Shown: in pieces, positions 1-7,487 of the stretch
How positions within the stretch are numbered: position 1 is the first letter of the stretch
Layout of the letters: the number at the start of each line of letters is the position of its first letter
DNA from: Amycolatopsis circi
GTDB taxonomy: Bacteria; Actinomycetota; Actinomycetes; Mycobacteriales; Pseudonocardiaceae
Assembly (NCBI RefSeq): GCF_003385235.1
Contig: NZ_PQIA01000029.1
Span: 1-64,000 of the forward strand
DNA length: 64,000 nt
Direction of reading: 5' to 3'
Notes under the pieces: generated by a model
Databases searched by the model: none
The model's input: the letters and a program-made list of their open reading frames with translations, nothing else
What the model was told of the DNA's origin: nothing
Made by a program: the position numbers and the translations under genes

Positions 1-1
1 G

Positions 2-133
2 CCGACACCCACCCCGACTCCGACTCCGGTCCCACCGCCCCCAGTCGCGAAACCCGCGCCGGTCGGACCGATCCTGTTGCGCGGCGGTGGCACTCTGCCG
101 CCGCCTAACGACGTGCCATTGACTGTCCACTAA
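2..133 (+). CDS. C-terminal tail of a proline-rich protein (partial)
   Basis: The frame is open from the left edge of the window to a TAA stop. It encodes 43 residues that begin with alternating Pro-Thr dipeptides, continue with a Pro/Val/Ala stretch and end NDVPLTVH. Such a Pro-Thr tail is typical of extracytoplasmic linkers or surface-exposed tails in actinobacteria, but no domain is visible. Function cannot be assigned from this fragment. A strong hairpin 20 bp after the stop supports this being the true end of a transcript. Confidence 0.6.
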   Translation, partial: PTPTPTPTPVPPPPVAKPAPVGPILLRGGGTLPPPNDVPLTVH

Positions 134-152
134 GGACTGATTGGCCGAAGTG

Positions 153-182
153 CCGAGCGGCGGTCCATGATCCGCCGCTCGG
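153..182. terminator. Rho-independent-type hairpin after the partial gene
   Basis: Perfect 11-bp arms (CCGAGCGGCGG / CCGCCGCTCGG) flank an 8-nt loop, 20 bp after the TAA stop. There is no U tract, as is usual in high-GC actinobacteria. Confidence 0.6.
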
Positions 183-433
183 TGATCGCACGCCTTGGCA
201 CCGTCCCTCGTTGACCCCGCACGTCCGTCGCCGACCGCCTCCGCGCCTGCTCCCGGCGCGGCTCCTCCGCGCGCTCGGCGGACCCGGACCTTCCGAAGTC
301 CGCACGCCACTTGACGTTGTCCTCCCGCGCCGCCCCGGATCCTTTGCCCGGCGGCGGTCCGGGCTGGCGCAATGGCCAGGGTACGGACCGAGGACCGGAA
401 CCGCCGAACAGCAAGCCGCAGGAGGAATTCCTG
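183..433 (+). promoter_or_regulatory. Leader region of the first operon
   Basis: No gene is supported here. The region must carry the promoter of the operon starting at 434. A TTGACG hexamer lies near 312 but no convincing -10 follows at the right distance. The ribosome binding site is clear: AGGAGG about 8 nt before the ATG at 434, which is why that start is preferred over the longer open frame beginning at 311. Confidence 0.35.
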
Positions 434-1876
434 ATGCGTACCGAACAAACCCGGCAGGTGGCGGAGAAGTACTTCTCCAGCCTCGAGAACGGAGACCTCG
501 ACGCGGCGCTGGCGCTGCTCGCCCCCGACGTCGAGTTCGACCTGCCCCAGGACGACTGGAACCGGGTCATCCCCTATCTCGGGCAGCACCGCGGGGTCGA
601 GGAGGTGAAGAGCGCGTTCGCCGTGCGCGCGGAGACCACCGAAGTGCTGGACTACGCGATGCGCGGGCTGCGCGCCGACGGCGACACCGCGTTCGCCACC
701 ATCTACACCAAGGCCGCGCACACCAGGACCGGCAAGGAGTTCGAGATCCTCGACTCGCACGAGCTGGTCGTCGACGAGCACGGCCGGATCGCGAGGTGGA
801 AGGTCTACTTCGACCCCAACGGCGAGATCGCCGCCTTCACTTCGGACGCGAACGAGCGGCTGATCGCGGCGTGCTGGAACGGCGACCGCACGACGGCTTC
901 CGAGGTGCTCGACTTCGGCGCGGACGTCAACCGCCGGGACCCGGCGAGCGGGCTGACCGCGTTGATGATCGCCGCCGGCCGCGCCGATGCGCCGCTGACC
1001 GATCTGCTCCTCGCACGAGGCGCGGACGTGTTCGCCACGGACAGCGCGGCGGGCGCGACCGCACTGCACAAGGCCTGCCAGGGCGGGAGTCTCGACGTGG
1101 TGCGGTCGCTGGTCAGGGCAGGCGCGTTCGTCGACGCGGTCGTGCCCACTACCGGGCACACCCCGTTGATGGACGCTCTCTGGTTCAAGTTCCCGGAGGT
1201 CGCGAAGTACCTGCTCGACGCCGGTGCGGGGCTGAACCTCAACACGCACTACGGATTCTCGCTCAAGGAGCACTTCGCCTACGAGCTGAACGTGAACACC
1301 ATCGGCAAGGACCGGTTGCTGCTCGCCGAAAAGTACCTCAACGAACGCATCGCCTCCGATGAAAAGAAGACGGCCGAGCAACGGCTGATGGCGGCGGTCG
1401 ACGCGGGCGACGCCGACGCGGTGCGCACGCTGCTCGCGGACGGCGCCGAGGTCGACGAAGTGTTCCCGCGCCTCGGCGGGTTCAACGACGGGCACACCCC
1501 GCTGCTGGTCGCGGCCCGCGACGGGCACACCGAGATCGCCCGGCTGCTGCTTGCCGCCGGCGCGGACGTGAACGCCACCGAGCCGACGTTCGGCGCCGTG
1601 CCCCTGCACAAGTCCGTCTACAACGGACACGTCGAGCTGACGAAAATGATCGCCGGCCAGCCCGGGGTGAACCTCGATTTCCAAGGCGCCACCAACGGAT
1701 ACACCCCGCTGCACGACGCGCTCTGGCACGGCTACGAGGAATGCGCCCGGGCCGTCGTCGACGCGGGCGCCCGGCTCGATCTGGCCGGGCACGACGGAAA
1801 AACCCCGTTCGACCTCGCGGCCGAGGTGTTCGGGGACGAGCACCCGCTGACCGCTGCCATCCGCGCGAAGTCCTGA
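434..1876 (+). CDS. NTF2/SnoaL-like domain fused to ankyrin repeats
   Basis: 480 residues. Residues about 1-135 form a SnoaL-like (NTF2-fold) domain: a helical start (QVAEKYFSSLENGDLDAALA) followed by the typical F-D-L and E-I-L-D-S-H-E-L-V strands. The rest is at least six ankyrin-type repeats, recognisable by motifs such as TALHKACQGGSLDVVRSLV, HTPLLVAARDGHTEIARLLL and YTPLHDALWHGYEE. Ankyrin repeats bind other proteins, while NTF2 folds often hold small ligands or act as cyclases/isomerases. The fusion suggests a binding or scaffold protein with a possible enzymatic pocket; the partner is unknown. It is first in a tight plus-strand operon with four small-fold enzymes. Function is inferred only. 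Confidence 0.85.
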   Translation: MRTEQTRQVAEKYFSSLENGDLDAALALLAPDVEFDLPQDDWNRVIPYLGQHRGVEEVKSAFAVRAETTEVLDYAMRGLRADGDTAFATIYTKAAHTRTGKEFEILDSHELVVDEHGRIARWKVYFDPNGEIAAFTSDANERLIAACWNGDRTTASEVLDFGADVNRRDPASGLTALMIAAGRADAPLTDLLLARGADVFATDSAAGATALHKACQGGSLDVVRSLVRAGAFVDAVVPTTGHTPLMDALWFKFPEVAKYLLDAGAGLNLNTHYGFSLKEHFAYELNVNTIGKDRLLLAEKYLNERIASDEKKTAEQRLMAAVDAGDADAVRTLLADGAEVDEVFPRLGGFNDGHTPLLVAARDGHTEIARLLLAAGADVNATEPTFGAVPLHKSVYNGHVELTKMIAGQPGVNLDFQGATNGYTPLHDALWHGYEECARAVVDAGARLDLAGHDGKTPFDLAAEVFGDEHPLTAAIRAKS

Positions 1877-1890
1877 CCGAGGAGACCCCG

Positions 1891-2199
1891 ATGCTTTTCT
1901 ACGTACAGATGAAATGGCGCCACGAGGGCCGGATCACGCTCGACGAACTGTGGGAACTCGAGCAGGAGGAGGCCGAGCACGCGCAGGAGACCGTGGACTC
2001 CGGTTTCTGCGTCGGCATCTGGAAGGTAGCCGCGCAGAAGCGGGTCATCGCGATCATCGACTCGCCCGACGCGGAGGAACTCGACCGCACCGCGCTGGGC
2101 AGGCTGCCGATGCGCGAGTACCTGGAGTTCGAGCAAGTGTGGCCGCTGCGCGACTACCTCGGGTTCGCCGAGGACGTCCGGAAGCGTTACCAGGTCTGA
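1891..2199 (+). CDS. Muconolactone delta-isomerase-family protein
   Basis: 102 residues, close to the usual ~95 of the muconolactone isomerase (CatC) family. It starts with the characteristic MLFYVQMKW strand, followed by a Leu/Glu-rich helix and a second beta-alpha-beta unit (GIWKVAAQKRVIAIIDSPDAEE). CatC isomerises muconolactone to 3-oxoadipate enol-lactone in the beta-ketoadipate pathway as a decameric ferredoxin-like fold. No other catechol ortho-cleavage gene is nearby, so a different small lactone or polyketide-like substrate is likely. It begins 14 bp after the ankyrin gene, with GAGGA ahead of the ATG. Confidence 0.8.
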   Translation: MLFYVQMKWRHEGRITLDELWELEQEEAEHAQETVDSGFCVGIWKVAAQKRVIAIIDSPDAEELDRTALGRLPMREYLEFEQVWPLRDYLGFAEDVRKRYQV

Positions 2200-2230
2200 G
2201 GATCCGCCCGACAGGAGGACAGGGAGCGTC

Positions 2231-2920
2231 ATGATTCACCAGCTCATCTTCGCCGCGCCGAAGCCAGGGATGACCGAACAGGAGTTCCAGGACTACTGGC
2301 TCGACGTGCACGCGGTCGAGTTCGCGAGCAAGATCCCGCAGATTCGCAAGTACCTGATCGACAAGCGGATCCCCTTCCCCGGCGAGGATCCCGACGCCGC
2401 GCCGCTGTGGAGCGGCGTCGCGGAGATCTGGCTGGAGAACGAACAGGAGCAGCTGGCCTCGCTGCAGACCGACGAGTTCCTGCAGGGCGCGCGGCTGGAC
2501 GAGCCGAACTGGGCGGCGTTCTGGCGCACCGTCGTGCTGGACACCGACGCGCACGTGGTGCGCGAAGGCTCCCAGCCGGCCGGAGTCAAGATGATCATGC
2601 TGGCGAAACGCAAGGAAGGGTTGCCGCTCAAGGAATTCCGCGAGCGCAGCCTCGGCGGGCACGCCAAGCTGATGGCGGAGGTGCCGGGGCTTCGGCGGTA
2701 CCTGCAGGGGTTCACCAAAGACGGCTACTACCGCATCGGCGAGGCCTTGCTCGACGCCGCGTACCAGCTGTACTTCGAAGACACGGCCGCCGTGGCCGCC
2801 GCGCTCGAGTCGCCGGAGTTCGCGCGCGCGACGGAGGACCTGGAAGCGATCGTCGAGCCCAGGTACGTCCACCGGCTGCTGTTCACCGAGCACTGGGTCA
2901 TCGGACCGCAGGCCCGCTGA
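2231..2920 (+). CDS. EthD-family protein with two tandem EthD domains
   Basis: 229 residues. The N half (about 1-110, with PGMTEQEFQDYWLDVHA) and C half (about 120-225, with GLPLKEFRERSLGGHA) each show the EthD pattern: a beta strand, then a helix ending near a conserved His, and a C-terminal strand (YQLYFEDTAA). EthD proteins are ferredoxin-like dimers found next to oxygenases and in polyketide pathways; a fused pair would make an internal dimer. AGGAGG-type binding site about 10 nt before the ATG. The chemical role is unknown. Confidence 0.8.
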   Translation: MIHQLIFAAPKPGMTEQEFQDYWLDVHAVEFASKIPQIRKYLIDKRIPFPGEDPDAAPLWSGVAEIWLENEQEQLASLQTDEFLQGARLDEPNWAAFWRTVVLDTDAHVVREGSQPAGVKMIMLAKRKEGLPLKEFRERSLGGHAKLMAEVPGLRRYLQGFTKDGYYRIGEALLDAAYQLYFEDTAAVAAALESPEFARATEDLEAIVEPRYVHRLLFTEHWVIGPQAR

Positions 2921-2921
2921 C

Positions 2922-3347
2922 ATGGGGAGCCGCAACGCCGAGACAGTGAAGACGTTCCTCCGGCTGCTGGAGGAACGGAACATCGACGACTGGATGGAGC
3001 TGTGGGCCGACGAAGGCGCGCAGTACTACCCCTTCGGCACCGAGATGTTCCCCCGGCACCTCGTCGGCAAGGCCGCCATCTACGACAGATGGAAGGGCAT
3101 GCCGTCCATGTTCGACAGCCTGAGTTTCCCGATCAGGGAGACCTGGGAGGCCGGCGACACGGTGCTCGCCAGGTTCGACTCGGCGTGCGTGCTCGCCGGC
3201 GGGAGGCGTTACCGCAACACCTACCTCGGCATCTTCAAGTTCGACGACGCGGGCCTGCTCCGGGAGTACTGGGAGTACTTCGACCCGATCGTCGCCGGGG
3301 TGGAGTTCGGCATCGCGGCCGTGGCGTACGCCCCGCGGCAGACCTGA
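2922..3347 (+). CDS. NTF2/SnoaL-like protein
   Basis: 141 residues, a stand-alone NTF2-like fold. It begins one base after the stop of the EthD gene, so translation is surely coupled. Visible features are the N-terminal helix (ETVKTFLRLLEERNIDDWMELWADEGAQYY), a second helix with a Y-D-R-W motif, and the paired strands AGDTVLARFDSACVLAGG and YLGIFKFDDAGLLREYWEYFDP typical of the SnoaL/PhzA group. It could act as a cyclase, isomerase or dehydratase on a small cyclic substrate. The specific reaction cannot be told from sequence. Confidence 0.8.
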   Translation: MGSRNAETVKTFLRLLEERNIDDWMELWADEGAQYYPFGTEMFPRHLVGKAAIYDRWKGMPSMFDSLSFPIRETWEAGDTVLARFDSACVLAGGRRYRNTYLGIFKFDDAGLLREYWEYFDPIVAGVEFGIAAVAYAPRQT

Positions 3348-3360
3348 CGCGGGAACAACC

Positions 3361-3397
3361 GGATCGGCCCGGGCGGCGACGGCGCCCGGGCCGATCC
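3361..3397. terminator. Strong hairpin between NTF2 and HbpS-like genes
   Basis: Perfect 15-bp arms (GGATCGGCCCGGGCG and its complement) with a 7-nt loop. It probably ends most transcripts of the first four genes and may leave the HbpS-like gene to partial read-through or to its own promoter. Confidence 0.6.
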
Positions 3398-3416
3398 CCG
3401 TTTCGAGGAGCGAAAG

Positions 3417-3833
3417 ATGACCAGCGACCCCACGATTTCCGCCGCACAGGCCCGCCGCGTCGTCGACGAAGCGGTCGCCCGCGCCGAGGAACTGGGCGCA
3501 CGGGTGTGCGTGGCCGTCGTCGACAACGGCGGCAGTCTCAAGGCACTGCACCGGATGGACGGCGCCACGTTCGCCACCGTCGACCTGGCCGTCGACAAGG
3601 CCGCCACCGCGGCGGGGTACGGCATGTCCACCCAGTCGCTCGCCGAGTTCGCGTCGGCGGACCCGGCCGTCCTCGCCGGGCTGTCCAACCGGCCCGGCTT
3701 CTCCCTGCTGCCCGGAGCCCTTCCCGTCGAACAGGACGGCGCGGTCGCGGGTGCCGTCGGCGTCTCGGGCAGCAGCCGGGGAGAGGACGAACCCATCGCA
3801 GCGGCAGGCATCGCCGCGCTGAAAGCGGGATGA
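3417..3833 (+). CDS. HbpS/GlcG-family (DUF336) protein
   Basis: 138 residues, the usual size for the family. Markers are the N-terminal helix (ISAAQARRVVDEAVARAEELG), the strand VCVAVVDNGGSLKALHRMDGA, and the glycine-rich end GAVGVSGSSRGEDEPIAAAGIAAL. Family members include HbpS (extracellular heme/iron binding and redox sensing in Streptomyces) and GlcG of the glycolate locus. There is no signal peptide, so this one is cytosolic. It is often encoded next to small aromatic- or lactone-converting enzymes, as here. GAGGAG lies about 8 nt before the ATG. Its 3' end is duplicated downstream (3893-4018). Confidence 0.85.
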   Translation: MTSDPTISAAQARRVVDEAVARAEELGARVCVAVVDNGGSLKALHRMDGATFATVDLAVDKAATAAGYGMSTQSLAEFASADPAVLAGLSNRPGFSLLPGALPVEQDGAVAGAVGVSGSSRGEDEPIAAAGIAALKAG

Positions 3834-3858
3834 GCCCCAGCCCGAAGACCAGCTGCGG

Positions 3859-3887
3859 ACCGGCCGGAGGACTCTCCTCCGGCCGGT
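3859..3887. terminator. Terminator hairpin of the HbpS-like gene
   Basis: Perfect 13-bp arms (ACCGGCCGGAGGA / TCCTCCGGCCGGT) with a CTC loop, 25 bp after the stop codon. The same hairpin recurs at 3983-4017. Confidence 0.7.
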
Positions 3888-3892
3888 TCACG

Positions 3893-4018
3893 TTGCCCGG
3901 TCGCTTCTCTCTGCTGCCCGGCCACCCGTCGCGGCGGCAGGCATCACCGCGCTGAAGCAGCAGCGAACACGGAGACGAACGACGAACCGGCCGGAGGACT
4001 CTCCTCCGGCCGGTTCGC
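3893..4018 (+). repeat. Decayed tandem copy of the HbpS-like gene 3' end
   Basis: This segment repeats, with substitutions and an internal deletion, the end of the preceding gene. The 'cttctctctgctgcccgg' here matches 'cttctccctgctgcccgg' near 3700. 'gcggcaggcatcaccgcgctgaa' here corresponds to the same stretch near 3801 with one base changed, followed by the same terminator hairpin. It is not translatable as a continuation and is a duplication scar. Confidence 0.7.
3983..4017. terminator. Second copy of the terminator hairpin
   Basis: Perfect 16-bp arms around the same CTC loop as the hairpin at 3859-3887. It sits between convergent genes and can serve the SDR gene on the minus strand as well. 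Confidence 0.65.
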
Positions 4019-4027
4019 GTTCCGCGG

Positions 4028-4810
4028 TCACACTTCCGTCAGCGACCCGGCGTCGACCAGATAGTTGGCGCCCGTCACCCGGGACGCCCGGTCCGAGGCC
4101 AGGAACACGACGACGTTCGCGACGTCCTCCGGGGTGCTCTCCCCCGCCAGCGGCGCGCTTTCCAGCGCCACCAGCATCTTCCGGACCTCGGCCGGGTCCT
4201 GGCCGGTGTCGCCCGCGATGGCTCCGACCACGCCGTCGATGCTCGGCGTCTTGGTGAGGCCCGGAGAGACGCTGTTGACGCGGACGCCGCGGGGCGCCAC
4301 CTCGGCCGCGAGTCCCTTGGCGTAGTTGGCGAGCGCCGCCTTGGCCGCGGTGTAGTGCAGCAGCGGAGGGATCGGCCTGCGGGCGGAGTTCGAGACGATC
4401 TCGACGATCGAGCCGGAACCCCGCTCGAGCATGCCGGGGAGCACGGCGCGGTCGAGGCGCACCGCGGCGAGGTAGTGCGTCTGCATGACCGAGACCCACA
4501 GCTCGTCGGGGATCGAGGCGATGCCGTTGATGTAGGGCCGCGCCCCGCTTTCGGTCCCGCCCGCGTTGTTCACCAGGATGTCGATCCCGCCGAGCACCGA
4601 GAGCGCCTCGCCCGCGGCGTACTGCACGCCGTCGAGGGTGCTGAGATCGGCACGCACCAGGGTCGCCTCGGGCGGCAGGTGGGGCGCCGGGTTTCGCGCC
4701 AGGGTCACGACGGAGGCGCCTTCCTCGAGGAACCGTTCGACGATGCCGAGGCCGATCCCCCGCGTCCCGCCGGTGATCAAGGCACGCTTTCCCTTGAGCT
4801 CGCCAGACAT
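4028..4810 (-). CDS. Short-chain dehydrogenase/reductase (SDR)
   Basis: 260 residues, a classical SDR. The cofactor motif TGGTRGIGLG is near residue 12, NNAG near 85, and the catalytic tyrosine and lysine are in YTAAK near residue 150, with an upstream serine in SNSARR. Substrate unknown: oxidation or reduction of a hydroxyl/keto group with NAD(P). A shorter start (4810) is chosen over the longer open frame because the Rossmann strand begins directly after it and AAGGAAAGGTGCACC precedes it. It lies 35 bp downstream of an MFS gene on the same strand and may be co-transcribed with it. Confidence 0.88.
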   Translation of the reverse strand: MSGELKGKRALITGGTRGIGLGIVERFLEEGASVVTLARNPAPHLPPEATLVRADLSTLDGVQYAAGEALSVLGGIDILVNNAGGTESGARPYINGIASIPDELWVSVMQTHYLAAVRLDRAVLPGMLERGSGSIVEIVSNSARRPIPPLLHYTAAKAALANYAKGLAAEVAPRGVRVNSVSPGLTKTPSIDGVVGAIAGDTGQDPAEVRKMLVALESAPLAGESTPEDVANVVVFLASDRASRVTGANYLVDAGSLTEV

Positions 4811-4845
4811 GGTGCACCTTTCCTTGTTGGTTCGGCGGCGCGGTC

Positions 4846-6081
4846 TCAGTCGGCCGCCGGGGTGACGGCCCGGTCGGATCTGGCCGCGGTGCCGGACGCC
4901 GCCGAGGGCGGCTTCAGGAATCCGGTGGCCCATCCGACCGGCACGGTGACGGCGCAGATGATCAGGCCGGTGACGCTGATGGCGGTCAGCCCGCTGCCGG
5001 TCAGCGTGATGCCGCCGACGAGCGCGCCGACGGCGATGCCCGCGTTGAGCGCCGACGCGGGCAGCGAGGCGGCGAGGTCGCTGCCGGGGCCGGCCAGCGC
5101 CGTCACCCGGTACTGGACCGACGGCACGGCCGCGAATCCGGCGAGGCCCCATACGCCCAGCACCACCGCGGTCAGCACCGGAACGGAGCCGACGAAGGTG
5201 AGCACGCCGAGGGCGGCCACCAGGGCGAGACCGCAGACCGCCATGGTCAGCGTCGCGTTCCAGTCGGCGAGCTTGCCGCCGACGAAGGTGCCGAGCGCGT
5301 TGGCGACGCCGAACACCAGGAGGAAGACGCTGACCATGCCGCCGGAGATGCCGGTGACCTCGCCGAGGTAGGGCTCCAGATAGGTCAGCACCGCGAACTG
5401 GCCCGCGAACAGCAGGACCGCGAAGCCGAGCACCGCGACCACCCGGGGGTGCAGCGCGTGGCGGACCTGCGAGCGGAACCCGGTCGCCGCGGACGCCCGG
5501 ACCTTCGGCACGAACACCAGCATCGCGACCAGGACGAGGATCCCGACTCCGACGATGCCGAAGAACCCGCCCCGCCAGCCGACCAGCTGCCCGACGAGCG
5601 TGCCGAGCGGGACGCCGAACGCGGTGGAGACCGCGAACCCGCCGATCACCACCGACATGGCCCGGCCCATCCGCTCGGGGGGCACGACGCCGATGCCGAT
5701 CGTGATGGCGACGGCGACCACCAGTCCCTGCAGCGCGCCGGTCAGCACGCGGGCGGCCAGGAGCAGGGTGAAGTCGGAGCTGAGCGCGATCACGGCGGTC
5801 ACCGCGACGTAGGCAGCCATCGCCGACAGCAGGACGAGCCGTCTGCTGGCCCGGACGGTGACCGCGGTGAGGAGGGGGCCGCCGATCGCCTGGCCCAGGG
5901 CGTAGGCGGTGACCAGGCCGCCGGTGGTGCTGATCGTCACCCCGGAGTCCTCGGCGATGAGATTCAGCACGCCGACGACGAGGAGTTCGGCGCTGCCCAT
6001 CGTGAAGGTCCCGAGGAACAGGATCAGGAGCACCAAGCTCCCCCGGGATCGAGTCAGGTCCGGCCTCATCGGGGAACTCAT
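4846..6081 (-). CDS. MFS transporter, drug:H+ antiporter-1 type
   Basis: 411 residues with about 12 hydrophobic helices. The first is LVLLILFLGTFTMGSAELLVVGVL, a pattern of the AraJ/DHA1 group, followed by the loop VRASRRLVLL. Expected role: proton-coupled efflux of a small molecule or sugar-like compound across the cytoplasmic membrane. The first ATG (6081) has GGAAAGGA almost touching it; the ATG at 6069 has better spacing, so the start is uncertain by four codons. It is followed by the SDR gene and is divergent from the acyltransferase gene. Confidence 0.88.
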   Translation of the reverse strand: MSSPMRPDLTRSRGSLVLLILFLGTFTMGSAELLVVGVLNLIAEDSGVTISTTGGLVTAYALGQAIGGPLLTAVTVRASRRLVLLSAMAAYVAVTAVIALSSDFTLLLAARVLTGALQGLVVAVAITIGIGVVPPERMGRAMSVVIGGFAVSTAFGVPLGTLVGQLVGWRGGFFGIVGVGILVLVAMLVFVPKVRASAATGFRSQVRHALHPRVVAVLGFAVLLFAGQFAVLTYLEPYLGEVTGISGGMVSVFLLVFGVANALGTFVGGKLADWNATLTMAVCGLALVAALGVLTFVGSVPVLTAVVLGVWGLAGFAAVPSVQYRVTALAGPGSDLAASLPASALNAGIAVGALVGGITLTGSGLTAISVTGLIICAVTVPVGWATGFLKPPSAASGTAARSDRAVTPAAD

Positions 6082-6283
6082 TTCCTTTCCGCCTTCTTTC
6101 TTGGTTTCGCGCGGACGGCGAGGACGCCTTCCTGCGTCGAGGAGATCAAGCCCGGCCCCGGCGCGACAAGCCGATCCGGGAATCGCGGCCGTACTCTGGC
6201 AACTCTTTTCCCCGGCCCCGACCTCACTGAGTGCGGCCGGCGTTCTGGCCGCGCCGCGCCCGGCGTACCTACGGTGAACCGTT

Positions 6284-7450
6284 ATGATTCAAAAGACCTC
6301 GCGGCTGCCGTCCTTGACGGGAATGCGGTTCATTGCGGCGGTGCTGGTTTTCGTCACGCACGTCGCGGCCGGGAAACTGTTCTCGGATGCCAGCCTCAGC
6401 GACTTCCTCAACGCCTATCTGAGCAGGACCGGCTATCTCGGGGTGAGCTTTTTCTTCGTGCTCAGCGGGTTCATCCTGACCTGGACGGCCAGGCCGGACG
6501 ACACCGCGGCCCGGTTCTGGCGCAGGCGGTTCGTGAAGATCTATCCCAACCACTTCGTCACCTGGCTCGCCGGGCTGCTGCTGATGGTCTGGGCCGGAGC
6601 CGCCGTCACCACGGGCGACACGGTGCCGAGCCTGTTCCTCGTGCAGAGCTGGTCCCCGGACTTCGGCGTGCTCATGGGCACGAACGGCCCGAGCTGGTCA
6701 CTGGCCTGCGAACTGCTGTTCTATCTGTCCTTCCCCCTGCTCCTGCCGTTGCTGCGCAAGATCCCCGCCGCGCGGCTGTGGATCGCCGCGGCGGTCGTCG
6801 CGGCCGCGGTCTGGCTGGTGCCGCTGATCTCCCAGCTCGGCCCGGACGCTCCGCTGTCGCCGTTCCAGCCGGTTTCGTGGTGGAAGTACTGGTTCACCTA
6901 CTTCATGCCCGCGTCGCGGCTCTTCGAATTCGTCATGGGCATCGTGATGGCCCTCATCGTCCAAAAAGGACGGTGGATCGGCATGAAGAGGACGACCGCG
7001 TTCCTTCTCCTCGGGGTCGCTTACGCGCTGCAGGTCGCGCTCCCGGATTCGTGGGGGCTGGTTGCCCCGGTGGTCCTGCCGCTCGGACTCGCCGTCGCCG
7101 CGGGCGCCGTCGCGGACACGACCGGGCAGCGTTCGGTCTTCGCGAGCAAAACGATGGTGTGGCTCGGCGAGGTGTCCTTCGCGTTCTACCTCGTCCACAT
7201 CCTGGTTTTCGACTACGGGCCGATCGGGCTGGCGACCCATCCCGACGCCGAGCATGCGCGCGCCACACCGGTGTCGATCGGGCTGATCGTCCTCACCTTC
7301 GGCCTGTCTCTCCTGTTCGGCTGGCTTCTGTACACCTTCGTCGAACGCCCGATGATGCGGTTCAGCCGCCCGAAGAAGAAACCGCCCGCGCCGGTGGCCG
7401 TGACGGTCGTCGCGACACCAGATCCCTTGGCGGGCGGCAAGCAGCAGTGA
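6284..7450 (+). CDS. Acyltransferase 3 family membrane protein
   Basis: 388 residues with about ten membrane helices. The diagnostic N-terminal block is present: SLTGMRFIAAVLVFVTHVA with the catalytic-type histidine, then FFFVLSGFILTWT and the basic WRRRFVKIYP. Such enzymes (OafA/YrhL group) O-acylate sugars, lipids, antibiotics or cell-wall polymers at the membrane. The substrate is unknown. It stands between two exporters and shares a long divergent upstream region (6082-6283) with the MFS gene. No clear binding site is seen upstream of the ATG. Confidence 0.88.
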   Translation: MIQKTSRLPSLTGMRFIAAVLVFVTHVAAGKLFSDASLSDFLNAYLSRTGYLGVSFFFVLSGFILTWTARPDDTAARFWRRRFVKIYPNHFVTWLAGLLLMVWAGAAVTTGDTVPSLFLVQSWSPDFGVLMGTNGPSWSLACELLFYLSFPLLLPLLRKIPAARLWIAAAVVAAAVWLVPLISQLGPDAPLSPFQPVSWWKYWFTYFMPASRLFEFVMGIVMALIVQKGRWIGMKRTTAFLLLGVAYALQVALPDSWGLVAPVVLPLGLAVAAGAVADTTGQRSVFASKTMVWLGEVSFAFYLVHILVFDYGPIGLATHPDAEHARATPVSIGLIVLTFGLSLLFGWLLYTFVERPMMRFSRPKKKPPAPVAVTVVATPDPLAGGKQQ

Positions 7451-7456
7451 AACCCC

Positions 7457-7486
7457 GCCCCGTGCGCCCGGCCGGGCGCACGGGGC
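7457..7486. terminator. Bidirectional terminator palindrome
   Basis: A perfect 30-bp palindrome (GCCCCGTGCGCCCGG and its complement, no loop) lies exactly between two convergent genes. Confidence 0.7.
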
Positions 7487-7487
7487 G

